DNA of 36,446 nucleotides from NCBI GenBank assembly GCA_964562405.1, contig CAZLTC010000023.1, forward strand, positions 1 to 36,446, written 5' to 3'. Position numbers and translations under genes: made by a program. The stretch comes from WJLY01 sp964562405. Lineage in GTDB: Bacteria > Joyebacterota > Joyebacteria > Joyebacterales > Joyebacteraceae. How positions within the stretch are numbered: position 1 is the first letter of the stretch; each line of letters opens with the position of its first letter. Positions 7,572-13,681 of this stretch are shown here, in pieces. The notes beneath the pieces were generated by a model. The model had not been told where the DNA came from and did no database searches. It worked only from the letters and a program-made list of their open reading frames with translations.

Positions 7572-8651
7572 ATGCGCACTGCATCTGTGATCCTGGTTGT
7601 ACTTGGGCTCCTTCTCCTCGCAACGGTCATAGCGACCGGCCCAGAGACCGCGACGGCGGCAGCCGGTCTGCGAGACCGCCCCCTCGAGGGGTATGGAACC
7701 GACACGCCCGGTGGTTCGGGCGGCTCGACGTACCAAGTGACCTCCCTGTCAGACAGTGGCCCTGGAACGCTCCGCGACGCGCTGGCGGGCTCCAACCGCA
7801 ACGTGACGTTCGCGGTCGGCGGCACGATAGAGCTCGCGAGCACGATTCGCATCTCCGGGAGCTTCGTTACCATCGACGGAACTACCGCCCCCTCTCCGGG
7901 CATCACCATCACTGCCGCGAATTCGGGTGTGACCGGCGCGCTCCTCGACCTCAAGGAGTGTCACGACATCATCGTCAGGAACATCCGCATCTGCGACGCG
8001 CCGGATCCCGATCTCGGCGACAACCTGAGGATCTGGGACGACGCCTACAACGTCGTCATAGACCACTGTTCATTCCGCCGCGGCGGCGACGGAGCCCTCG
8101 ACATCTCCGACCGCGCACACGACGTGACCGTGCAGTGGTGCATCATCGCCGAGACGGTGAAGAACTCGCTCATAAGAACCGACCTCCACAACCTGTCGCT
8201 TCACCACAATCTCTACGTGGGCGGCGATGAGCGAAACCCGCAACTCGATGACGCCGACTACGTCGACATGGTCAACAACGTCATCTGCGACTGGGCCAGC
8301 AACTACGGGACGCGAATCCGCAACGGTTCGACAGCCAATCTCGTCAAGAACTACTACCTGGCCACACCCAGGAGCGACGAGTCGGACGCCGTGATCATCA
8401 ACACGGATGCGGAGGGCGTCTACATGAGCGGGAATATCATGCCGAACTCCTGCGGAGCCTGCGGGACGACCGGTGTGAGATATCCGGCGCCTGCGGTGAC
8501 CGAGATGGGACCGACGGAGGCCCTCTCGGCCGTCCTGTCCGAGGCGGGCGCCTGGCCGCGTGATTCCGAGGACCAGTCCTACATCCTCGCGACGACCGGC
8601 ACGCCTGTCGAGTCGACGTCGTGGGGTTTCATTAAGTCGATGTTCCGATAG
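7572..8651 (+). CDS. Secreted pectate-lyase-like parallel beta-helix protein (PL1 type)
   Basis: 359 residues from ATG 7572, with AAGGAGG ending six bases upstream. The signal peptide covers about residues 1-30. The core carries PL1 pectate-lyase landmarks in order: a GTLRDAL segment, VVIDHCSF (the vWIDH region), DGALDIS (the Ca-binding Asp region), then HHNLYVGGDERNPQL, which places an Arg where the family has its catalytic R-x-P. Such enzymes cleave polygalacturonate by beta-elimination; activity here is inferred. The tail STSWGFIKSMFR matches the tails of the beta-helix proteins ending at 6134 and 12664. It is divergently transcribed from the first of these. A hairpin follows the gene. Confidence 0.8.
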   Translation: MRTASVILVVLGLLLLATVIATGPETATAAAGLRDRPLEGYGTDTPGGSGGSTYQVTSLSDSGPGTLRDALAGSNRNVTFAVGGTIELASTIRISGSFVTIDGTTAPSPGITITAANSGVTGALLDLKECHDIIVRNIRICDAPDPDLGDNLRIWDDAYNVVIDHCSFRRGGDGALDISDRAHDVTVQWCIIAETVKNSLIRTDLHNLSLHHNLYVGGDERNPQLDDADYVDMVNNVICDWASNYGTRIRNGSTANLVKNYYLATPRSDESDAVIINTDAEGVYMSGNIMPNSCGACGTTGVRYPAPAVTEMGPTEALSAVLSEAGAWPRDSEDQSYILATTGTPVESTSWGFIKSMFR

Positions 8652-8694
8652 AGCCGGTTTCGGACCGGAGGGACATCGACCAGAAGTCCGCCAT

Positions 8695-8728
8695 ACGACC
8701 GCCGCGAGCCCACTCCCGCGGCGGTCGT
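8695..8728 (+). terminator. 12-bp hairpin after the pectate-lyase-like gene
   Basis: ACGACCGCCGCG (8695-8706) pairs perfectly with CGCGGCGGTCGT (8717-8728) around a 10-base loop, followed by TGCTGTCTATCC. It lies 43 bases past the stop codon. Confidence 0.6.
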
Positions 8729-8794
8729 TGCTGTCTATCCGTCGTACACGTCCTTAGCCACAGGCGCTGTCCGCCTCCCCGGCCAGCACGCGTG

Positions 8795-8823
8795 TTGCCA
8801 CTCCCCCCGACTCGCGCTATCAT
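8795..8823 (+). promoter_or_regulatory. Promoter for the TGS-GTPase gene
   Basis: TTGCCA (8795-8800), 17-base spacer, TATCAT (8818-8823). The start near 8830 gives a leader of about 30 bases. Confidence 0.6.
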
Positions 8824-8860
8824 CGTGGTTCGCCCATGAGACGGAGGTTCGTGAGAGGCA

Positions 8861-9856
8861 ATGCCGGCAAACCTTCCCCCTGACTTCAAGGTGGCGGAGC
8901 GCAAGTTCCGCGACGCCAAGACCGTGCAGGACAAGATCGTTGCCCTGCAGGAGATGATGGCGATCTGCCCTAAGCACAAGGGCACCGACCATCTCCGCGC
9001 GGACATGAGGCGCCGGCTCTCCAAGCTCCGCGAGGAGGAGCAGCAGAGCCACAAGAAGAGCCGCTCCGGCCCGTCCTTCCACGTGCCCAAGGAGGAGGCG
9101 CCGCAGGTCGTGCTCATCGGGACGCCGAACGTCGGCAAGTCCCAGCTCGTGGCGATAGCCACGAACGCCGAGCCGGAGGTCGCCCCATACCCCTTCACGA
9201 CCCGCTCCCCGCAGCCGGCGATGATGCCGTACGAGGACATCCAGATACAGCTCATCGACATCCCTCCGCTCTCTCCGGACCACATCGATTCGTGGGTCCC
9301 GGAGATCATCCGAAATGCCGACGCCGCCCTCCTCATCGTCGACCTTGACGCCGACGACTGCGTCGACACGTATCAGTTCGTAAGGGATACGCTGACCGAG
9401 AAGCGCATCCGACTGAGCCGCGTGCTCGACCCCTCCGAAGAGGAATCCCCACGCGACGTCAAGCAGACGATCGTCGTCGCCAACAAGACCGACAGCCCGA
9501 ACGCCGCCGAGAACCTGGCGTTCCTGAGGGAGGTAGTCGGCGATGAATTTCTCATCGTCCCGATCTGCGCCGGCATCGGGCATGGGCTGGACGAGTTGAA
9601 GCGAACGCTGGTCAAGATGCTCGACATCGTGCGCGTCTACGGGAAGGTGCCCGGCAAGCCGCCGGACATGAACCGGCCGTTCATCCTCCCGCGAGGCAGC
9701 ACGGTCACAGACGTGGCCCGCAAGATCCACCGCGAGTTCGGTGACAAGATTAAGGCGGCGCGCGTCTGGGGGTCTGGGAAGTTTGACGGCCAGACCGTGG
9801 ATGGCAGTCACGTTGTAGAGGACGGAGACATTCTCGAGATACAGGTAGGCATGTAG
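8861..9856 (+). CDS. DRG/Obg-like GTP-binding protein with TGS domain
   Basis: 331 residues. An N-terminal helical, charged region (1-80) is followed by a G domain with G1 at 87-94 (GTPNVGKS), G4 NKTD at 208-211, and a G3 that reads DIPP (133-136) where the family normally has DxPG. The C-terminus (about 261-331) is a TGS domain, starting FILPRGSTVTDVARKIH and ending DGDILEIQVGM. TGS GTPases of the DRG/Obg group generally act around ribosomes or tRNA. This bacterial subgroup has no firm role that I know of. The PLP enzyme follows 43 bases later and the two are probably co-transcribed. Confidence 0.85.
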   Translation: MPANLPPDFKVAERKFRDAKTVQDKIVALQEMMAICPKHKGTDHLRADMRRRLSKLREEEQQSHKKSRSGPSFHVPKEEAPQVVLIGTPNVGKSQLVAIATNAEPEVAPYPFTTRSPQPAMMPYEDIQIQLIDIPPLSPDHIDSWVPEIIRNADAALLIVDLDADDCVDTYQFVRDTLTEKRIRLSRVLDPSEEESPRDVKQTIVVANKTDSPNAAENLAFLREVVGDEFLIVPICAGIGHGLDELKRTLVKMLDIVRVYGKVPGKPPDMNRPFILPRGSTVTDVARKIHREFGDKIKAARVWGSGKFDGQTVDGSHVVEDGDILEIQVGM

Positions 9857-9899
9857 GCCCGCGCGCTCTGGCGAGCGGGCGACCATCACAGGAGAAGGC

Positions 9900-11291
9900 A
9901 TGACCAAGAAGCAGCTGGTGTATGGACCCACGTTCGAGGAGATGCTGCACCCGGACAAGATTCGCAAGGACATACGCGAGAAGGCGCTCGAGGTCGCGAA
10001 GACCGACCCGCTATCGGAGTACAACCTCTTCAACATCACGTGGCGCAACACGGAGGGCCGCATCTACCACGTCGTGCTCCCCAAGGAGCTGACGGGCATC
10101 GATGCGAATATCGCCGTCATCTACAGCAAGGACTTCCCCACGCGAAGCCACAAGGTCGGAGCCACCTACTCCGTCTGCATGGAGCACCAGCTGCGTGGTG
10201 ACATCGAGCCGGGCGTGCACACGCTGGTGTGGCCGTCGACCGGCAACTACGGAATCGGCGGCGCCTACGTAGGGCCGAGAATGGGATACGACTCGATCGT
10301 CATACTCCCGGAACTCATGAGCCGCGAGCGCTTCGAGCAGATCGAGTGGTTCGGCGCGCGCTACGTCAAGACCCCCGGCTGCGAGAGCAACGTCAAGGAG
10401 ATCTACGACAAGGCGAACGAACTCCGCAAGGACCCGCGCAACCGCATCATGAACCAGTTCGAGGAATTCGGGAACTACCGCTTCCACTACTACTGCACCG
10501 GCAACTCCTGCATCGAGGTCGCGCGCGAGCTTCATGAGAAAGGCATCGGGAACGGTCGCATCGCCGCGTTCGTCTCGGCGATGGGCTCCGCCGGCACCAT
10601 CGCGGCGGCCGAGCGCATCAAGCACGAGTTCCACGAGTCGCGGACGATCGGCGTCGAGCCCATCCAGTGCCCTACGCTCTACTGGAACGGCTACGGCGGC
10701 CACGACATCCAGGGCATCGGCGACAAACACGTCACATGGATCCACAACGTCTTCGAGATGGACGCCATCATGTGCGTCGACGACATCGAGTCGAAGAAGG
10801 GTCTCCAGCTCCTGACGGAGGAGGCCGGCTGGAAGACGATGTCCGACCGCTACGGCGTTCCCGAGGAGAGCATCCGGCAGATGAGCGAGATCATGGGTAT
10901 CTCGGGTGTCTGCAACGTGCTCGCCGCGATCAAGACCGCGAAGTTCTATCACATGGGGAGCGACCAGACCGTGTTCACCGTGGCGACCGATACGATGGAC
11001 CGCTACCACTCGGTCATGGCCGAACTCTCGGAGACCTACGGTGCCATGGACGAGGTCGAGGCAGCCGTCCGCATGGGCTCCATCTTCCACGGCGCCAAGC
11101 TCGACTGGATACGCGAGGGGACGCAGCTCGCCAAGCAGAGCTGGTTCAATCTGAAGTACTACACGTGGGTCGAACAGCAGGGGAAGACCGTCGAGGAACT
11201 GGACGCCCAGCGCGATCCCGCGTTCTGGCTCGCAGAGCAGGCCAAGGTCGCCGAGACCGACAAGCTGCTCAAGGAGGCACGGGGCTGGTAG
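9900..11291 (+). CDS. PLP-dependent fold-type II enzyme (cysteine-synthase-like), specificity unknown
   Basis: 463 residues, with AGGAGAAGGC before the ATG. The cofactor Lys is probably Lys85 in TRSHKVGATY. The substrate loop is STGNYG (113-118), and the phosphate-binding Gly-rich loop is GSAGT (229-233). This order is that of the cysteine synthase / threonine synthase fold. The protein is about 150 residues longer than a typical cysteine synthase, with an extra C-terminal helical part. It resembles the group annotated only as PLP-dependent protein subunit beta. I would not assign a substrate. It lies between the TGS GTPase and a secreted beta-helix gene that starts 32 bases downstream. Confidence 0.82.
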   Translation: MTKKQLVYGPTFEEMLHPDKIRKDIREKALEVAKTDPLSEYNLFNITWRNTEGRIYHVVLPKELTGIDANIAVIYSKDFPTRSHKVGATYSVCMEHQLRGDIEPGVHTLVWPSTGNYGIGGAYVGPRMGYDSIVILPELMSRERFEQIEWFGARYVKTPGCESNVKEIYDKANELRKDPRNRIMNQFEEFGNYRFHYYCTGNSCIEVARELHEKGIGNGRIAAFVSAMGSAGTIAAAERIKHEFHESRTIGVEPIQCPTLYWNGYGGHDIQGIGDKHVTWIHNVFEMDAIMCVDDIESKKGLQLLTEEAGWKTMSDRYGVPEESIRQMSEIMGISGVCNVLAAIKTAKFYHMGSDQTVFTVATDTMDRYHSVMAELSETYGAMDEVEAAVRMGSIFHGAKLDWIREGTQLAKQSWFNLKYYTWVEQQGKTVEELDAQRDPAFWLAEQAKVAETDKLLKEARGW

Positions 11292-11323
11292 GTGCTCCAC
11301 GAAGGGACTTCGGAGGAAGAGAC

Positions 11324-12664
11324 ATGAGGCTCATCGCCATCCTGTTCGCAGGGCTGCTCGTTGTGGTGCCGCTTGCCGCGTCAGCCGTCACGATCGTCGT
11401 GGACGTCGGCGATACGGGCGATCACACAACGATCCAGGCCGGCATCGACGCGGCCTCCGAGGGCGACACGGTGCTCGTCTACCCTGGCACCTACACCGGA
11501 GAGGGCAACCGGGACATCGAGTTCGGGACGAAGAACATCGTGCTGAGGGGGCGCGACGGGGCGGAGACCACGCTGATAGACAACCAGGGCGTGGGCGACT
11601 ACCGCCTCTTCATCTTCCGCAGCAGCGGCCAGGACACCACGTGCGTAATAGACGGGTTCACGATCGCCGGCGGGAGGCAGAACGGCACGTACTACGCTGG
11701 CGCCGGTATTCTGATCGACGGGACGCCCACGCCGCAGATGCCGACCAGCCCCAAGTTCATGAACTGCGTGGTCCGCGGCAACCAGAGCTGGAATGGCCCC
11801 GGCGGAGGCGTATTCATCAACACGCACTGCGAGCCTGTCTTCAGGAACGTGCGCTTCGAGTCGAACTACGCGCGCACCGGAGGAGGTGGCGCGTATTGCA
11901 TCTGGTGGTCCAACGTCCGGTTCTCGAACTGCACGTTCGTGGAAAACCAGAACGTATTCGAGGGCGCCGGCGGAGGACTGTACTGCAAGTTCGACTCGGA
12001 CGTCACCCTGGTCAACTGCATCTTCGAGGAAAACATCGCCAACGCCGGCGGCGGGTTCGCCTCTTACGACAGTTCTCCGACCCTCACGAACGTCACGTTC
12101 CTCGGCAACCTCGCAAGCGCCGCGGGAGGCGGAGGCGCCGTGCACTGCGAGGAGGCGTCCCCGACGCTCACGAACGTCACCTGCTGCGCCAACCGCGCGC
12201 AGGGCGACGGCCAGGGCGAGGCACTCTACGCGATGAACGAGTCCCACCCGACCCTGGTGCGTTCGCTGTTCGCCTTCTCCGGCTACGCTCCGGCTTCGCG
12301 CAGCAGTGCCGACGATTCGACCCTGTCCACGAGCGCCACCGCCGGAGCGGCGTCCGACACCCGAGGCCTCTCCTTCTACTGCGACGCCACGAGCGGCTTC
12401 AGCGTGCTCGAGTGCTGCTCCTACGGTAACGTGAGTGGCAACGACATCTGCTCGGTCACGTGCGGCGAACGCGTCCCCGACCTCATCTGCGAGGACCCGC
12501 TCTTCTGCGACCCCGGCGCGGGCGACTTCAGGCTCGCCCCGACCTCCCCGTGTCTCCCCGCCAACAACACGTGGGGCGTCCTCATAGGTGCCCACGGGGA
12601 GGGCTGCGCGCAGCCCTCCGTCCGGGAGTCATCCTGGGGCGCGATCAAGGCGCTGTACCGCTAG
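11324..12664 (+). CDS. Secreted parallel beta-helix protein with SSWGAIKALYR tail
   Basis: 446 residues. The start at ATG 11324 is chosen for GGAGG seven bases upstream and a clean signal peptide (about 1-21, ending ASA); the frame is open further upstream only by chance. After THTTIQAGIDAA-type first coils (here DHTTIQAGIDAASEGDT) come repeated GGG-turn coils, including TTCVIDGFTIAGG, which parallels the beta-helix proteins at 272 and 6134. A Cys-rich cap (CEDPLFCDPGAGDF, SPCLPANNTW) is shared with the protein ending at 272. The last 12 residues, ESSWGAIKALYR, match the other two tails. Probably an exported surface or extracellular protein; ligand or enzyme activity unknown. Confidence 0.82.
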   Translation: MRLIAILFAGLLVVVPLAASAVTIVVDVGDTGDHTTIQAGIDAASEGDTVLVYPGTYTGEGNRDIEFGTKNIVLRGRDGAETTLIDNQGVGDYRLFIFRSSGQDTTCVIDGFTIAGGRQNGTYYAGAGILIDGTPTPQMPTSPKFMNCVVRGNQSWNGPGGGVFINTHCEPVFRNVRFESNYARTGGGGAYCIWWSNVRFSNCTFVENQNVFEGAGGGLYCKFDSDVTLVNCIFEENIANAGGGFASYDSSPTLTNVTFLGNLASAAGGGGAVHCEEASPTLTNVTCCANRAQGDGQGEALYAMNESHPTLVRSLFAFSGYAPASRSSADDSTLSTSATAGAASDTRGLSFYCDATSGFSVLECCSYGNVSGNDICSVTCGERVPDLICEDPLFCDPGAGDFRLAPTSPCLPANNTWGVLIGAHGEGCAQPSVRESSWGAIKALYR

Positions 12665-12690
12665 GCCCATCCCTTGAATCTCCATTCATC

Positions 12691-12719
12691 TTGACAGAAG
12701 GCCCTCTTCTTGCTAGAGT
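12691..12719 (+). promoter_or_regulatory. Promoter of the regulator-feo operon
   Basis: TTGACA (12691-12696), 17-base spacer, TAGAGT (12714-12719) preceded by TGC. The predicted start is near 12726, inside the palindrome at 12717-12734. Confidence 0.65.
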
Positions 12720-12734
12720 AAGAGTAGTCTTACT
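12717..12734. promoter_or_regulatory. Palindromic operator, probably for the DtxR/MntR-type regulator
   Basis: AGTAAGA (12717-12723), GTAG spacer, TCTTACT (12728-12734): a perfect 7-4-7 inverted repeat that overlaps the -10 box and the start point of the operon promoter. The first gene of the operon encodes a metal-dependent repressor of the family that binds such palindromes. Autorepression and iron repression of feoAB are therefore inferred. Confidence 0.65.
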
Positions 12735-12748
12735 TTGTGAGGGTCATC

Positions 12749-13132
12749 ATGCTTACGCCCAGGGCCGCAGACTATCTGGAGACGATCTACCTCCTCTCGC
12801 TGACCAACGACACGGTCGGCGTGTCGCAGGTCGCGGCCGAGCGTGACGTGACCATCCCCAGTGCCCGCGCCGCGGTCGGCAACCTCAAGAAGGGCGGGTT
12901 CGTCCGGCAGGAGCACTACGGCAAGATCGTCCTCACCGACAAGGGTCGCGCCCGCGCGGAGAGCGTCTACGCCACGCACCGCGCCCTCTTCCGCTTCATT
13001 CACGAGGTGCTCGGCGTCGACGCCGAGACCGCCGATGGCGAGGCGTGCAAGCTCGAACACGGGCTTTCATCCGAGACCAAGACCAAGCTCGTCCAGTTCA
13101 TGGACGCGAACGCGGCAGACCGAACAGTGTGA
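12749..13132 (+). CDS. DtxR/MntR-family metal-dependent transcriptional regulator
   Basis: 127 residues from ATG 12749, preceded by GAGGGT. A GTG at 12737 is in frame and adds four residues. The N-terminal winged helix-turn-helix starts TPRAADYLETIYLL. The dimerisation/metal domain carries CKLEHGLS. Metal ligands, in MntR numbering, appear as Asp8, Glu11 and His77, followed by Cys100, Glu103 and His104. The Cys is as in the CRWEH segment of DtxR, so the ligand set mixes MntR and DtxR features. There is no SH3-like domain. It heads the feo operon and has a palindrome at its promoter, so it is likely the iron (or Fe/Mn) repressor of this operon. Confidence 0.85.
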   Translation: MLTPRAADYLETIYLLSLTNDTVGVSQVAAERDVTIPSARAAVGNLKKGGFVRQEHYGKIVLTDKGRARAESVYATHRALFRFIHEVLGVDAETADGEACKLEHGLSSETKTKLVQFMDANAADRTV

Positions 13133-13142
13133 CGGACTGGAC

Positions 13143-13343
13143 ATGGAACGCATCATCCTGGCAGTGATACTCATAGCGGCCGTGACCGCAGCCGGCATCA
13201 TGCTGCGCCGTTCGTTCAGGCGCGCGGCAGCAGGCGGGGGTCCTTGCGTTGGATGCCCCATGGCCGGCAGCTGCGATGGGTCCCACGCCCAGGCCGACGG
13301 GCAGGCGGAGGATGCGCGACGTGACGAGGAGGTAAGCCCGTGA
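13143..13343 (+). CDS. Small FeoB-associated Cys-rich membrane protein
   Basis: 66 residues. One N-terminal membrane segment (about 3-21) is followed by a basic stretch and CVGCPMAGSC, then a polar tail. This is the layout of the short FeoB-associated Cys-rich proteins found with feo operons, thought to serve ferrous iron uptake. Its TGA stop overlaps the GTG start of feoA (GTGA at 13340-13343), so the two are translationally coupled. The gene lies 10 bases after the regulator. Confidence 0.7.
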   Translation: MERIILAVILIAAVTAAGIMLRRSFRRAAAGGGPCVGCPMAGSCDGSHAQADGQAEDARRDEEVSP

Positions 13344-13681
13344 TTCATCATACCTTCCCACTCGCGGTCCTGCAGCCCGGCGACGCCGGAACCGTCGTCG
13401 ACGTCGGCGGCGAGGGTGCCTTCAGGCGTAGGCTCCTCGACATGGGATTCATCAAGGGCGCCCCGGTCAGGGTAATAAAGCACGCCCCGCTCATGAGCCC
13501 CATCGAGTACTGCGTAGGCGGCACGCACGTGACGCTCCGCCGCAAGGAAGCGATGCACATCGTGGTCGAGAAGCGGCCCGTCTGTGAACCGGTCAACGGC
13601 CAGATATGCAAGCGCGGCCGCGGGTTAGGACTCCGGAGGGGCAAGGGACGCGGATGGTGGAGAAGAGGCACCTCAAGATAG
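13340..13681 (+). CDS. feoA: FeoA-like ferrous iron transport accessory protein
   Basis: 113 residues. It starts with GTG at 13340, with GAGGAGG seven bases upstream. The SH3-like FeoA fold is recognisable from LQPGDAGTVVDVGG, LLDMGFIKGAPVRVI and the strand THVTLRRKEAMHIVVE. FeoA binds and tunes the FeoB transporter in the cytoplasm. The C-terminal 30 residues are a basic Arg/Gly/Trp extension beyond the usual 75-80 residues, and their coding sequence overlaps the first 28 bases of feoB. The extension may simply be read-on sequence of the overlap. Confidence 0.88.
   Translation: MIHHTFPLAVLQPGDAGTVVDVGGEGAFRRRLLDMGFIKGAPVRVIKHAPLMSPIEYCVGGTHVTLRRKEAMHIVVEKRPVCEPVNGQICKRGRGLGLRRGKGRGWWRRGTSR

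Noticed and set aside
8735..10063. 442-codon open frame on the minus strand opposite the TGS GTPase
   Set aside because: It is antisense to a recognised GTPase and crosses its promoter; no domain is seen.
10011..11300. 429-codon open frame on the minus strand opposite the PLP enzyme
   Set aside because: The sense strand carries a full PLP enzyme with all motifs; the antisense product is composition-biased and lacks an RBS.
10667..11323. Upstream extension of the beta-helix frame into the PLP gene
   Set aside because: The extension has no homology. A signal peptide and a strong RBS mark ATG 11324 as the start.
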